DNA from: Metridium senile
Taxonomy: Eukaryota > Cnidaria > Anthozoa > Actiniaria > Metridiidae
Assembly (NCBI GenBank): GCA_949775045.1
Contig: OX459101.1
Coordinates: forward strand, 19,106,816-19,170,815
DNA: 64,000 bases
Direction of reading: 5' to 3'
Below are positions 33,401-40,989 of this stretch, in pieces. The notes under the pieces are model-generated. The model saw only the letters and a program-made list of their open reading frames with translations, did not search any database and was not told the DNA's origin. Both the position numbers and the translations under genes were made by a program. Each line of letters begins with the position of its first letter. Position 1 is the first letter of the stretch.

Positions 33401-34570
33401 GGGATAGTAGAGAACCTTTTGGTTCAGGAATGGATGTAAATGGTGAGCGATTTATTTTCATGTTTAACTTCTCTATTCGTCAATAGACCTAATCGGCTAA
33501 CGCGTTGCTATGTATGTTTCCACCCAATTCAAATCTTTTGTGAATAAGATTCTTTGTCTTATGTATTTCAATGTCACGTGAAAAATATTTGGAACAAAAG
33601 TTTTTATTCCCAGAGGTTTTGAATTGGGTGGAAATGTACATAGCAACGCGTTAGCCGAATAGGTCTATCCATGCATTGATTCAGTAATCGATTCATTCAT
33701 CTATCTTTTCACTTATCCACCCATTCGTTCGTTTGTTTGTTCATTCATTTATTTATCAATTTATTTATCCATTCATTCATTCATTCATTCATTCATTCAT
33801 TCATCCATTCATCCATTCATGTATCTATTTATTTATTTATCCATTCATTCATCCATTCATTTATTTATCCATTCATTAATCCATTCATTTGTTTATCCAT
33901 TCATTCATTCATTTATTCATTCATTCATTCATTCATGTATTTATTTATTTATCCATTCATTCATCCATTCATTTATTTATCCATTCATTCATCCATTCAT
34001 TTATTTATCCATTCATTCATCCATTCATTTATTTATCCATTCATTCATTCATTTATTTATCCATTCATTTATCCATTCATTCATTTATTTATCCATTCAT
34101 TCATCCATTCATTTATTTATCCATTCATTCAACCATTCATTTATTTTTTCATTCATTCATCCATTCATTCATCCATTCGTTTGTTCATCAAGTCATTCAT
34201 TCATTCATTCATTCATTCATTCATCCATCCATCAATTCTTTCATTTATTGAAGGTCACAAGTTCATTAGTGTTTTTATACCATTTCGTTGTGAACCCTCT
34301 TTTAAATAAAGACTTTATTATTATTATTTATTTATTCATCCATTCATCCATTTATCAATTTCTTTCATTCATTCATTCATTCATTCATTCATTCATTCAT
34401 TCATTCATTCATTCATTCATTCATTCCTTCATCCATTCATTCATTCATCCATCCATTCATTCATCCATTTATTCATAGTATCATTAAAGTTACTTATGTA
34501 AACATTTCATTTTCTTGTAGGTAATTCAGGAAAAGTCACTTTCTACGAAATCCTCAGTAAACTAAGATGA
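12949..34570 (+). CDS. DLG5-like scaffold: coiled coil, three PDZ, SH3, no guanylate-kinase domain (18 exons, 1226 aa)
   Basis: Exons: 12949-13057, 15750-16046, 19350-20206, 21700-22272, 23453-23500, 24293-24399, 25160-25262, 26099-26174, 26706-26788, 27238-27366, 28252-28564, 29025-29271, 30645-30795, 31004-31109, 31833-31881, 32324-32500, 33237-33442, 34521-34570. All introns are GT/AG, all phases agree, and the sum is 3681 bases. Residues 1-190 are Ser/Pro-rich. Coiled coils run about 190-600 (for example KLHEMTAKLHEAELENDNLK). PDZ1 is about 629-705 (YDEIISINDIPV), PDZ2 about 705-785 (VGDYIHKINGKHLD), then a Ser-rich linker. PDZ3 is about 981-1063 (LGLEVSGGNLVGIYVKEL) and SH3 about 1083-1147 (SFTVGETLHI). 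Next comes a basic ERRSFLQRYRKMRKR segment like the DLG5 post-SH3 linker. DLG5 is a MAGUK of cell junctions and polarity; its usual GUK end is absent and the last exon adds only 16 residues. The first exon is the least certain. Confidence 0.85.
13070..13890 (+). other. Intron 1 of the DLG5-like gene, nothing recognised
   Basis: AT-rich. Short open frames at 13158-13340 and 13412-13627 resemble nothing known and are not called. Confidence 0.45.
13893..14060. repeat. (GGAT)n/(GAAT)n microsatellite
   Basis: Imperfect tetranucleotide run with ggataaat variants. Confidence 0.95.
14345..14819. mobile_element. Possible MITE with short inverted ends
   Basis: cagtgcgaatc at the left and gattcgcactg at the right. 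The right half (gagagttgtttt...ttcaacgaacaataaacg...ggtgcccacgg) is homologous to the foldback element at 31984-32206. The left part holds a degenerate ttgttcccta repeat and may be a separate insertion. Confidence 0.45.
14934..15039. repeat. Inverted repeat with 26-bp arms
   Basis: attcgccgctagctcttact and its exact complement agtaagagctagcggcgaat bound a loop of about 53 bp. Confidence 0.85.
15045..15130. repeat. Near-palindrome with perfect 32-bp arms
   Basis: The left arm begins caatctcgttcccagcgccc and the right arm ends gggcgctgggaacgagattg. The loop is 22 bp. It lies 5 bp from the preceding inverted repeat. Confidence 0.9.
16085..16735. repeat. (CAT)n/(TTA)n trinucleotide microsatellite
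   Basis: About 650 bp of ATC/ATT mixture, with an about 60-bp higher-order unit repeated three times near 16120-16340. It begins 38 bp after the exon 2 donor. Open frames of poly-Ser, His or Ile type here are by-products. Confidence 0.97.
16772..16905. repeat. Inverted repeat (small foldback element)
   Basis: atttcgtatgactatgaaaa is inverted at the right as ttttcatagtcatacgaaat. The inner parts (ccgcggtcaa / ggtcgcggca) pair weakly. Confidence 0.75.
16910..18960 (+). other. Intron 2 of the DLG5-like gene, nothing recognised
   Basis: About 2 kb of AT-rich sequence with no family-like reading frame and no obvious inverted ends. Open frames at 17274-17528 (-) and 18680-19102 (+) run through AT-rich or ATTC repeat sequence. 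Confidence 0.45.
18970..19110. repeat. (ATTC)n/(ATCC)n microsatellite
   Basis: Tetranucleotide run. A shorter related patch at 19290-19325 lies just before exon 3 of the DLG5-like gene. Confidence 0.95.
20219..20530 (+). repeat. (GAT/GGT)n microsatellite after exon 3
   Basis: A trinucleotide-based array starting 13 bases after the splice donor. It continues in blocks to about 20960 and again at 21280-21560, separated by copies of the exon tail. Confidence 0.95.
20533..20588 (+). pseudogene. Intronic copy 1 of the exon 3 tail
   Basis: gaaatgggaaagtatactag then gtcaagtcgactctttaaa matches the end of exon 3 (20141-20190), where the source reads gaaatgggagagtactctag then atcaagttgactcacta. The copy lacks the splice donor context. 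Confidence 0.8.
20743..20800 (+). pseudogene. Intronic copy 2 of the exon 3 tail
   Basis: Begins ggggggaagcagctacgact, closer to the exon (gggggaaagcagctacga) than copy 1. It then has the same gtatactaggtcaagtcgac as copy 1, so copies 1 and 2 share changes not in the exon. Confidence 0.8.
21230..21283 (+). pseudogene. Intronic copy 3 of the exon 3 tail
   Basis: aaagctactacgaaatggga followed by aagtatactaagtcaagtcg. It keeps the exon's uninterrupted ctacgaaatgggaaag spacing that copies 1 and 2 changed. It is again followed by a GAT/GGT array. Confidence 0.8.
21283..21560 (+). repeat. (GAT/GGT/TGT)n microsatellite
   Basis: Imperfect trinucleotide array in intron 3 of the DLG5-like gene. Confidence 0.9.
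22450..22665 (+). repeat. Direct duplication, copy 1 (intron 4)
   Basis: Contains ccaagaccgaaatgaatgct and caaaattgattgtaatacag, ending tttcaatacatta before a GAT array. A matching copy lies at 23040-23210. A short reverse-oriented piece (catttcggtcttggcttgat) is at 23360-23380. Confidence 0.8.
22667..22871. repeat. (GAT/GGT/GCT)n microsatellite
   Basis: A mixed trinucleotide array with a (CTG)8-like core near 22810-22835. Confidence 0.95.
23040..23210 (+). repeat. Direct duplication, copy 2 (intron 4)
   Basis: ccaagaccgaaatgcatgct and caaaattgattgtaatacaa match 22450-22665. A CAT-type array at 23230-23355 follows, the reverse complement of the array following copy 1. Confidence 0.8.
23850..24115. 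repeat. Dispersed repeat G, copy 1
   Basis: Contains gctctgattggtcaaaaacc, gaatagcaattctc in complement, and gtgttctcccaacatcacgc, ending aacacggaaaatcgtcttct. An opposite-orientation copy lies at 49180-49500. The tract acacgcgctctgattgg is typical of MITE-like elements in this window. Confidence 0.75.
24468..24645. mobile_element. Foldback MITE family M, copy 1
   Basis: Inverted arms carry ctgcgccatcttgaaaagta at the left and aagatggcgcaggga at the right. The core holds gagacgaacgttga and gtctctatcattgcaagctc. Other copies are at 25630-25838, 30413-30605 and 33002-33203. Confidence 0.85.
24690..25125 (+). repeat. Minisatellite F, 51-bp unit, eight copies
   Basis: Unit with ctctattccacagtagcaat and ttctatttcatggatatagt. 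Since 51 is divisible by three it leaves long frames with a 17-residue repeat. It lies between exons 6 and 7 of the DLG5-like gene. Related arrays flank the GPCR copies at 38298-38725 and 47628-47785. Confidence 0.9.
25318..25465 (+). repeat. Dispersed repeat, copy 1
   Basis: Matches 51305-51455 (gtgttcagtgaactgtttcc and gatgtcattctaatctata). Homology resumes at 25845-25880 against 51475-51520, so the two MITEs between 25478 and 25838 inserted into this copy. Confidence 0.8.
25478..25615. mobile_element. Foldback MITE with about 50-bp arms
   Basis: aaggggctgtttatatgagg plus gttgtccctgctagccggga is matched in reverse by tcccggctagcagggacaac and tatataaacagcccc-type ends. Confidence 0.85.
25630..25838. 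mobile_element. Foldback MITE family M, copy 2
   Basis: The most complete copy: gttccctgcgccatcttgaa at the left and ttcaagatggcgcagggaac at the right, with long inner arms containing ttgcatcgaag and gaacgttgagc. Confidence 0.9.
26290..26462. repeat. Inverted repeat (foldback)
   Basis: tattagacagtttgatgtgt at the left is matched by acacatcaaactgcataata at the right. The outer parts are AT-rich (aataaagata / aagttattta). Confidence 0.7.
27383..27787 (-). repeat. Minisatellite A, reverse-oriented array
   Basis: Reverse complements of the unit at 437-1124 (ggctgcgtcggtgtttgata, aaacgataggtaatagaatg). It begins 17 bases after the exon 10 donor of the DLG5-like gene and is interrupted by about 120 bp of other sequence near 27480-27570. 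Confidence 0.85.
28010..28200 (+). repeat. Dispersed repeat H, uninterrupted copy
   Basis: Reverse-complement homologue of 34650-35110. It shares aacgacgccattttggaact, ggacgtatttatagacggtt and agagagcttttgttgtc. This copy lacks the insertion seen at 34788-35046. Confidence 0.8.
28572..28750 (+). mobile_element. tRNA-derived SINE
   Basis: The A-box-like tggcctagcggtgagagcgc and B-box gttcgagtccc are spaced as in a tRNA gene. The body gagtttgtttgatgtgttct and tgccacgagggtttttctct matches the SINE at 10165-10475. It sits a few bases after the exon 11 donor of the DLG5-like gene, in gene orientation. Confidence 0.8.
28855..29000. repeat. Inverted repeat (foldback)
   Basis: agttctcagtcacacgtgca at the left is matched by tgcacgtgtgactgagaact at the right. 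Inner arms cataaaaagcacc/ggtgctttttatg pair. Confidence 0.85.
29410..30412. repeat. (TTTG)n/(TCTG)n/(TTCG)n microsatellite, about 1 kb
   Basis: Mixed tetranucleotide array in intron 12 of the DLG5-like gene with larger repeats inside (two similar blocks each ending in ttgttgtt). Long Cys/Leu/Phe/Val frames are artefacts. Confidence 0.97.
30413..30605. mobile_element. Foldback MITE family M, copy 3
   Basis: gttccctgcgccatattgaa at the left and ttcaagatagcgcagggaac at the right. It abuts the end of the TCTG array directly. Confidence 0.85.
31188..31805. repeat. (CAGT)n microsatellite with higher-order units
   Basis: About 600 bp. A unit with agtaagcaagtagctcaatc recurs four times. Confidence 0.97.
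31984..32206. mobile_element. Foldback MITE
   Basis: acgaatcgaaaaaccgtggg at the left against cccacggttttgtgattcgc at the right. Inner arms (gtttattgttcattcaacaa / ttgttcaacgaatgataaac) also pair. Related to 14640-14819. Confidence 0.8.
32520..32740 (+). repeat. Degenerate tandem repeat, about 55 bp
   Basis: Segments cagcaatttttcattgacaa and ttcattgctcgtgaag recur two to three times after the SH3 exon donor. Confidence 0.7.
32758..32990 (+). repeat. Tandem repeat D, two copies
   Basis: Homologous to 10966-11250, with the same 111-bp period. Confidence 0.85.
33002..33203. mobile_element. Foldback MITE family M, copy 4
   Basis: gttccctgcgccattttaaa at the left, ttcaagatggcgcagggaac at the right. 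Confidence 0.85.
33482..33668. mobile_element. Foldback MITE with about 55-bp arms
   Basis: atagacctaatcggctaacg at the left against cgttagccgaataggtctat at the right. Inner ttccacccaattcaaa pairs with ttgaattgggtggaa. Confidence 0.85.
33680..34480. repeat. (ATTC)n/(ATTT)n/(ATCC)n microsatellite, about 800 bp
   Basis: Tetranucleotide array in the last intron of the DLG5-like gene with a short unique gap at 34250-34320. Long Ile/His/Phe/Ser frames are by-products. Confidence 0.97.
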
Positions 34571-34649
34571 CATGTACGCATGCGCTACCAAGATTAACCG
34601 CTGGAAGATCTGTTTACAGATAGCCCTTTTCTACATATTTTACTCGTCC

Positions 34650-35110
34650 TTTCCAGGAGATTTCGTGCGCGCACTTCCGGCTAGTATAAGCAATTCGAAA
34701 GCATTTGATCGCATTGCCAACAGTTCCAAGATGGCGTCGTTCGAGAGAGTTGTTTCCCGTGTTAACCGTCTATAAATACGTCCTTTTTGTGCGACTCGCC
34801 GTACCGTAGTCACTTACAAAAACTTTTTTTGAATTTTTGACATTATTTTGACATTTTTTTAATCTCTAGCTATCGGACCAATCAGGTACAAGTTTAAATC
34901 GAGAGGCGGAGTTTATATCGAGAGGCGGAGACTTTAGAAACTTGATGTCTGTAATTGGTCCGATTGAGATGAAAAAAATGTCAAAATAATGTCAAAAAAT
35001 CATCAAAAGCTTGTGTAAGTGACTACGGTACAGCGAATCGCACAGTAACATAACTTTGCATTAAAAAATTATATTTCACTTTGACAACAAAAGCTCTCTG
35101 CTGCTCTATC
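34650..35110 (-). repeat. Dispersed repeat H, copy split by a nested MITE
   Basis: Reverse-oriented homologue of 28010-28200 starting 80 bases after the DLG5-like stop codon. Homology breaks near 34788 and resumes at about 35047. Confidence 0.8.
34788..35046. mobile_element. Nested foldback MITE
   Basis: tgtgcgactcgccgtaccgt at the left and acggtacagcgaatcgcaca at the right. Arms continue with agtcacttac/gtaagtgact and gacattattttgacatt. Its absence from 28010-28200 defines the insertion. Confidence 0.85.
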
Positions 35111-35496
35111 AACGCCATTTTGGAACTGTTCGTCTTGACAAACAATACTTTGCGCAATATTCTTGGAAGCGAGATCACCTGATCACTAAAAGATGTATTT
35201 TTATAACGGTAGTTTTGATATTGTAAAGACTGTATTTTTAAAAATTGAAAATTGAAAATTTATAAAAGAGTATTTAGTCAAAGTAGATAAATTTTCGTAA
35301 ATTATAAATATAAGGTCGCATGATTTTTTATTGTTTTTGATATGATGATGTGAGCCTGCAGTAGTCGGGTGTTTGTAGTCAGCGGGTTTTCTGTAAGGCG
35401 TGAGTCGACAATAAACCAGTAAAAGAGAGATTAGACTAATACTTTAATTCCATTGTTTTCTTGTGTGTTTTCTATTGTGTTCATGGTTATTATAAC

Positions 35497-35554
35497 CTCG
35501 TTACCAGGGCCCTCTCCCTTCTCAAAAGCGAAGGGAGAGGGCCCTGGGAACGAG
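35497..35554. repeat. Near-palindrome, 25-bp arms
   Basis: ccagggccctctcccttc against gaagggagagggccctgg, one mismatch in the arms and an 8-bp loop. The outer ends (ctcgtt / aacgag) resemble those of the palindrome at 15045-15130. Confidence 0.85.
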
Positions 35555-35671
35555 ATTGTCATTATTAATCAATTATTATTAATATCAGCTTCTTCTTGAT
35601 CATCAGCATCATCACTTAATTCATCATCATCATCCCCATCATCAACAACATTATCAATCATCATAGAGTAC

Positions 35672-35972
35672 CGAAGTGTGACGTCACAATTTTTTTTTTT
35701 TTATTCTTTTCCTATTCAAATAATTTTCATCATAGAATGCTAGTCAAAAAATAGGCTGCCCGAAAATTTGGGATCATTTGAGTGTGTAACGGCTGAGATA
35801 TGATTTTTTGAATGTGAAATTTTCTCCATACAAAGTCTGTTATTTTTGGCCTGGTTCTAACCGGTTGGAACATGGGCAAAAATAAGAGCCTATATTTTGA
35901 CTAGCATTCTATGATAAAAGTAGTCTGAATACGAAAAGATAAAAAAACAAAATTGTGACGTCATCACTTCGG
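35672..35972. mobile_element. Foldback MITE
   Basis: accgaagtgtgacgtcacaa at the left and ttgtgacgtcatcacttcgg at the right. Inner catagaatgctagtcaaaa pairs with ttttgactagcattctatg. Confidence 0.85.
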
Positions 35973-36029
35973 TAAAAAAAAACCTTTAAGAAACCAACAT
36001 CACAGGATTATTTCAACAAAATCATGGGC

Positions 36030-36540
36030 CTAAATAACCTTTTAAATTGGAAAGTCATTTATAAAAGAATATACGATACGTCATATGATACATATTCGCG
36101 TTTCTTCCAATATAACATCCTAAATAACATTTTATTTCTGAATCGAGACCTGTACGACGTTTCAAAATACTAGACTATTCCTCTTGTTCTTTCTGCACTC
36201 TTCACGAAGAAACGACGAGACATTATTCGTAGAATGTGTCGAATCTAGGATGTTTTACTCGTTAGTAAAAACGTATTTCTTAAATACCGGAATAATTCTG
36301 CCAGAATGTAATTATGAAAATATTGTACTAGGAGTCGATAATATTCCTTCAAACTACATAATCTTATACTATAAAATTATACTTTATAAATTCAGGGAAA
36401 AAAGAAAAATTCCCACACTCGAAGTCTTTCAAAATATTTTAAACTACAATAAAAACATTGAATACAAAATAGCCCAATCAAAGAAAAGTCAATCGAAATA
36501 TGAAAAGAAATGGAGTAAGATTATTTTGGCTCTGCCTTGA
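36030..36540 (+). pseudogene. Fragment of L1/Tx1-like LINE ORF2 C-terminus
   Basis: Reading two frames in order gives NWKVIYKRIYD, FQYNILNNILFLNRDLY, then a CSFCTLHEE zinc-knuckle half, then LFVECVESRMFYSLVKTYF. The wording W..IY...T.......FQ.KILN.ILYLN...C.FC...EET..H.F..C is typical of the region after RT in L1/Tx1-like LINEs. A stop near 36171 and a frameshift near 36230 show decay. There is no RT upstream. A (TTCTC)n run follows at 36570-36662. Confidence 0.75.
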
Positions 36541-36569
36541 ATTTATTATAAACGTCATAACCGTCGAGC

Positions 36570-36662
36570 AGGTTCTCTTCTCTTCTTTTCTCTTCTCTTC
36601 TCTTCTCTTCTCTTCTCTTCTCTTCTCTTCTCTTCTCTTCTCTTCTCTTCTCTTCTCTTTTC
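36570..36662. repeat. (TTCTC)n pentanucleotide repeat
   Basis: About 18 units just downstream of the LINE fragment. Confidence 0.95.
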
Positions 36663-36942
36663 TTTTTCCGTTTTTTTTTCTTATGTAAATGTTTTTTTGC
36701 TCTGTGAATGTGTGTGTGTAGTTTAAATTAGAAGGATAATAAAATTTAGTTTATATATTTAAAAATAAAAGTAAATAATATGAATCATTGTTTTCTCGTG
36801 TGTCGCATTTATTGCGTCACTCTTAAATTGTAAATTGTTTGTGTATTTTTTTTTTGTTATTAGTTATCAATATCGTGTGTCACATTTATTTTGACATTCC
36901 TTAATTGTAAATTTTGTGTGTATATGTGTTAATTATTAATAA

Positions 36943-36979
<37 letters not shown>

Positions 36980-37019
36980 CGATAGCTCGCGCTCCACTGA
37001 CATATCACGATATCCTCGT

Positions 37020-37228
37020 GAAATTTCAGACCCCGTCTACACGGATCCGGATACTTTTGAAACCGCATACTTTTTGATGCGAATCGGCCTATCGTCCACA
37101 CAAATCCATTGAATCCGGTCACCGAAACCGCATACTTTTACTTGAATCCTCCGGATACGCATATTCGTGTGGACGCAAATATTTCTATGCGGTTTCAGCC
37201 GGATCGGATTCGTGTAGACGAGGCCTCA
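37020..37228. mobile_element. Foldback MITE
   Basis: gtctacacggatccggatac at the left. The right end cggattcgtgtagac and inner gaaaccgcatac/gtatgcggatt-type segments form the complementary arm. Confidence 0.7.
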
Positions 37229-37264
37229 CTTGGATTTTGAAACCCCCTTAGAATAGGTGGACGT

Positions 37265-37400
37265 ACAGTGACGTATTTTGTTATGGTTTTGCCAACCAAC
37301 CATTGTTATAAGAACAAAGAACATTAAAAAATCTATTGTGAAAATGGTTGGCAAATTAGCATCACAATACCAACACTTGTAAACCCTACGCTCACATATA
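37265..37400 (+). repeat. Dispersed repeat, copy 1
   Basis: About 135 bp nearly identical to 54525-54660 (gttttgccaaccaaccattg, gcaaattagcatcacaatac). The unit itself is partly inverted. Confidence 0.85.
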
Positions 37401-37549
37401 CATCGACTCGATCGGATTCGAATCATTACATTAATGCATTTCGGTTCTCGAATGCAATATTCAGTAGTCAAAAATATACATATGTCTCAGTGCGCTTATG
37501 TAAAACATGATAGTGATAAAATTAGTGTGCGTAAATATACGATGAAGAC

Positions 37550-37891
37550 TTAAAATACTTTAATGCCACTAAGAAATAAATGTGTTTTCAATAAAGTTTT
37601 AAAACGATCAAGTGATGGGGCACTTTTTATAGATTCAGGTAAATTGTTCCATAATTTTGGGGCGACAGCAGAAAATGACCTATCCCCATATGTTGTTGTC
37701 TTGATTCCTGTAGGTGGCTTTAGTAAATTCTTATTCGCCGATCTCAGGGAGCGTGTTGGCGAATAACCTGTCAATAGATCAGATATATAAAAAAAAAACC
37801 GTTCTTGAAACAGTTGTACATTACAAATCGCAATTAAAAGATGGCCGTTTCCTTTTACGAGAAGCCGACATTGATAAAGTACAAGTACCAT
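37550..37891 (-). pseudogene. CR1/L2-like LINE C-terminal tail
   Basis: The frame ends SYSPTRSLRS-like then YGDRSFSAVAPKLWNNLPES and SLDRFKTLLKTHLF. The pattern tPtRsLRS...YGdRaFs..aPkLWNsLP..ir....l..FK..LKt.LF is the well-known end of CR1/L2-type LINE ORF2. Only the last 100 or so residues remain, as expected from 5' truncation. Confidence 0.85.
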
Positions 37892-38297
37892 AAAAAAAAC
37901 TTAAGGACTTTCGCCATTACACTTGTATTAACATTCATTATTTAAAATATTGCCACATCGATATTGAATTCAAAAAAACACAGATGCCGGATTCTGGCGT
38001 TTCAAACCAAATCGCTATTGTGCTCAAAGCTAACAAAAATGTCAAGTTCAGAATTATCAAATTAATTACTTGTGCTCAAAGCTAACAAAAAGTCAAGTTC
38101 AGAATTATCAAATGTCTTCAATCATTAACCCGTCAAACAAAGCTGTATTAGTTAAAGTGTGATAGTCAAATAACAACAAAAGAACACAATGGAATTAAGA
38201 TGCATTAAAGAGAAATACTAACACTAAAAGGTGTTTCACGGGTTAATAAAAGCTGCTTGACAGTAATAGCCCGCGTATAACAACTGGCTGAATTTTT

Positions 38298-38725
38298 CAA
38301 TTTCATGGATAGTGTTTGCGCTCTATTCCACAGTAGCAATTTGATTTTATTTCATGGATATATAGTGTTTGCGCTCTATTCCACAATAAAATTTGAGTCT
38401 ATTTCATGGATATAGTGTTTGCGCTCCATTCCACAGTAGCAATTTGATTCTATTTCATGGATATAGTGTTTGCGCTCTATTCCACAGTAGCAATTTGATT
38501 CTATTTCATGGATATAGTGTTTGCGCTCCATTCCACAGTAGCAATTTGATTCTATTTCATGGATATAATGTTTGCGCTCTATTCCACAGTAGCAATTTTA
38601 TTTCAGTTCATGGATATAGTGTTTGTGCTCTATTCCACAGTAGCAATTTTATTTCAGTTCATGGATATAGTGTTTGTGCTCTATTCCACACTAGCAATTT
38701 GATTCTCAGTATTCCATGGATATAT
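38298..38725 (+). repeat. Minisatellite F, eight 51-bp copies next to GPCR copy 1
   Basis: Same unit as 24690-25125 (gtttgcgctctattccacag). The right edge (ccatggatata) marks the left boundary of the insertion at 38727-39838. Confidence 0.9.
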
Positions 38726-38726
38726 A

Positions 38727-39838
38727 GAGATTACTTAATGGAAAATGCGTGCGTACGGTTTTTATGCACAAGTTGAGAAGTATCAGAAAACGAACGAGTG
38801 AGCGTAGCGAACGAGTGAGTTTTCTGATACGCATCAACGAGTGCATAAAAATCGTACAAGCATTTTCCATTCTGTAATTTATTTATCTCATAGATACTGA
38901 GATTTCATAAAGCAAAACTTTTAACAATATATAATTGTTGGGCTACAGGGTGAATATCTCTATATTTACAGATATTTTTACTAAAAACAATCAAAAACCT
39001 TGCATTGCATGAAAAAAAGTGTTTTAATATGTATAAACTCAATTTAATTTCGTTTTATTTAATACATAATTTACAAATTCAAGGCAGAAAGTTTGAAAGT
39101 AATACATTGTTGAACATGCATGTTTACCGAAGGAGGTATAAATAACTTACAAATTAGAAATTTAACTTACAAACTTGGGTTTGTTTCCCTTCCCTAGTTT
39201 CTTTAGCTGTTTCTGATTGGAGGTTATTGTTTTTCGTGTTTTTTCAAACACAAGATCATTGATAATGCTGTTTGGTTACGGCGTTGATTTAAAATGTCTT
39301 TCGAAACTGGACAACATCCCTCGTAGCGACGATGGTTCGTATACTCTTGTCCTTCTTTGGTTCGCACACACACGAAAAATTCACTGATAAATTCATTCAG
39401 CTCGGCAGGAGGAATGTCAGCTATCTCGCCGCGTGTTTCACCTTTATTTTGAAGAAACTTGGTCAACAAAGAGACATCTCTTTTCGTCTTTTTCACAGTA
39501 TTTGGATTTTCTTATTCTTCAATAAACGAATCTACGGAATTGGCGAGTATAGTAACACAAATCCTGCAAATCTGGAGCCTTCTGCAGCCATTTTCGCTCA
39601 AGTCGCAAAGGTGCCAGTTTTAGTTGTTGACAGTGAGTGTTCGTTGATCGTGTTTCTGATTGGACGAACGATAATTTTCACTAGTGAAAATACATCATTC
39701 GTCCAATCAGAAAGGCGAACGGTGCTTTTTCACTAGTGAAAAACGTCGTTCGCCTTTCTTATTGGCTAATTTCATCGCACGAACGAAAATTTACTCAATT
39801 AGATTTTCGTGTGTAAATCTCAGTATCTATGAGATAAA
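38727..39838 (-). mobile_element. Element with inverted repeats carrying a tyrosine-recombinase-like N-terminal fragment
   Basis: The stretch is absent from the second GPCR unit, where catggatata runs straight into ctattttctcc (47778-47795). Inside, tttatctcatagatactgag at 38882 and its exact complement at 39815-39838 form 24-bp inverted repeats. A separate foldback with cattttccatt/aatggaaaatg occupies 38731-38879. On the minus strand 39496-39224 reads IADIPPAELNEFISEFFVCV then RTKEGQEY, matching the DUF3504/Crypton-type pattern (E.R.I..IPP.EL...L..F...VR.K.G.EY). The frame is lost after that, so this is a remnant. Confidence 0.65.
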
Positions 39839-39943
39839 CTATTTTCTCTCCACTTCAATTCATCTCATCTGAACTCAGATGTTTTAATCCGTTCATGGTT
39901 AGTGTATTTATTTTTACATCCTCTTCTGGTTTGAATCAAGGTT

Positions 39944-40828
39944 TCACACAGCTCCCACTTGCCCACTTTTGCATTTCAAAATTTCCTTGAAAACTTGACG
40001 AAAATTCGAACTTTGGAAGCTGTACAGTAAAGGATTAAACACCGGTTCTAAGAAATACAGCACCACGGCGACTTTGAAATAGGCTGACGAGTGACCCATC
40101 CGAGATAAACCATATGTAATTATCACAGGGAAAAAACAGAACATATACGCCAGAGTAACTAGAAAAGCGATCTTGACAAGCTTCCGCTTCTGGGTTGCTT
40201 CGTGGGCCGCGACGATATTAGTCGGGGAGACTTTGTTGTTGAAAAACTCCCTAGCGACTTCAATATAACAGTATAAAATAAGAAAAAACGGGCCAAATAT
40301 TATAAATACAGCACAGAATAGCACATAGTACAGTTTAGAAGACGCCGTCGTCTTGTCGAAAATGCAGTGGTTGTTTTCAAAGTGACCAAATATGTAAAAA
40401 GGCGAAGAGACGATAACAGCGATTAACCAAATACATAATATAGCGTATTTAATGGTATCATCACGTAGTCTTATCCCTGTTCGCATTGGTTTGACGATAG
40501 CATGATACCTCTCTACAGCTAGTACAGTTAGAGTGAAGATAGAGGCATAGCTGGCCGTCACAGGAATATGCCATGATATTAAGAACTTGCAAAGGAAGTC
40601 TGCCAACGGCCCCTCGTCGAATTGAGAAAAACTTTGTATCGTCGACATCGGTAAGAAAGATAGGCTTATGATATCTGATATTGCAAGGTTTACCAGTAGC
40701 AAGTTCGTAGTAGATCGTAAGGATCGTCTCTTCCATACTGCTACCACGACTAGTAAGTTGGTGAGGATTCCGATGAGTACTATTAAACTTGCTAGTATGT
40801 AAGTCGGTTTGTCAGTAGTCATGGCCAT
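39944..40828 (-). CDS. Class A (rhodopsin-like) GPCR, copy 1 (294 aa, intronless)
   Basis: A seven-helix protein with family landmarks: TM1 GILTNLLVV, TM2 LVNLAISDI, a TM3 end reading LAVERYHAIVKP (ERY form of the DRY motif), TM6 AYMFCFFPVI (Phe where CWxP has Trp), and TM7 FNPLLYSF (NPxxY). The N-terminus is very short (about 8 residues before TM1) and the C-tail ends LKCKSGQVGAV. The cysteines at the top of TM3 and in the second loop (ENNHC) can form the conserved disulfide. The ligand cannot be told; many cnidarian receptors of this type are orphan neuropeptide- or amine-like. A second Met six bases on could also start. It differs from copy 2 at seven residues. Confidence 0.93.
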   Translation of the reverse strand: MAMTTDKPTYILASLIVLIGILTNLLVVVAVWKRRSLRSTTNLLLVNLAISDIISLSFLPMSTIQSFSQFDEGPLADFLCKFLISWHIPVTASYASIFTLTVLAVERYHAIVKPMRTGIRLRDDTIKYAILCIWLIAVIVSSPFYIFGHFENNHCIFDKTTASSKLYYVLFCAVFIIFGPFFLILYCYIEVAREFFNNKVSPTNIVAAHEATQKRKLVKIAFLVTLAYMFCFFPVIITYGLSRMGHSSAYFKVAVVLYFLEPVFNPLLYSFQSSNFRQVFKEILKCKSGQVGAV

Positions 40829-40989
40829 TTTGAAACGGACCCTAATAGAGCTTTGATATTACTGCTATTCGTTGTTCTGGCAGCGGAACTTTGAAACAAT
40901 GATAATATAGTTGATGTGACGTAGTTTTGGTCTAGCCAATTGGATGCTTTATGAGTTGAAGGAGATCGAGAGACTTGGTACTAGTAAAT

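Noticed and set aside
33737..34478. Frames of FIHSFIHS type
   Set aside because: Reading of an (ATTC)n array.
34572..34775. 67-residue frame just after the DLG5-like stop
   Set aside because: Most of it lies in dispersed repeat H.
37563..37766. Plus-strand frame opposite the LINE tail
   Set aside because: Shadow of the minus-strand LINE coding sequence.
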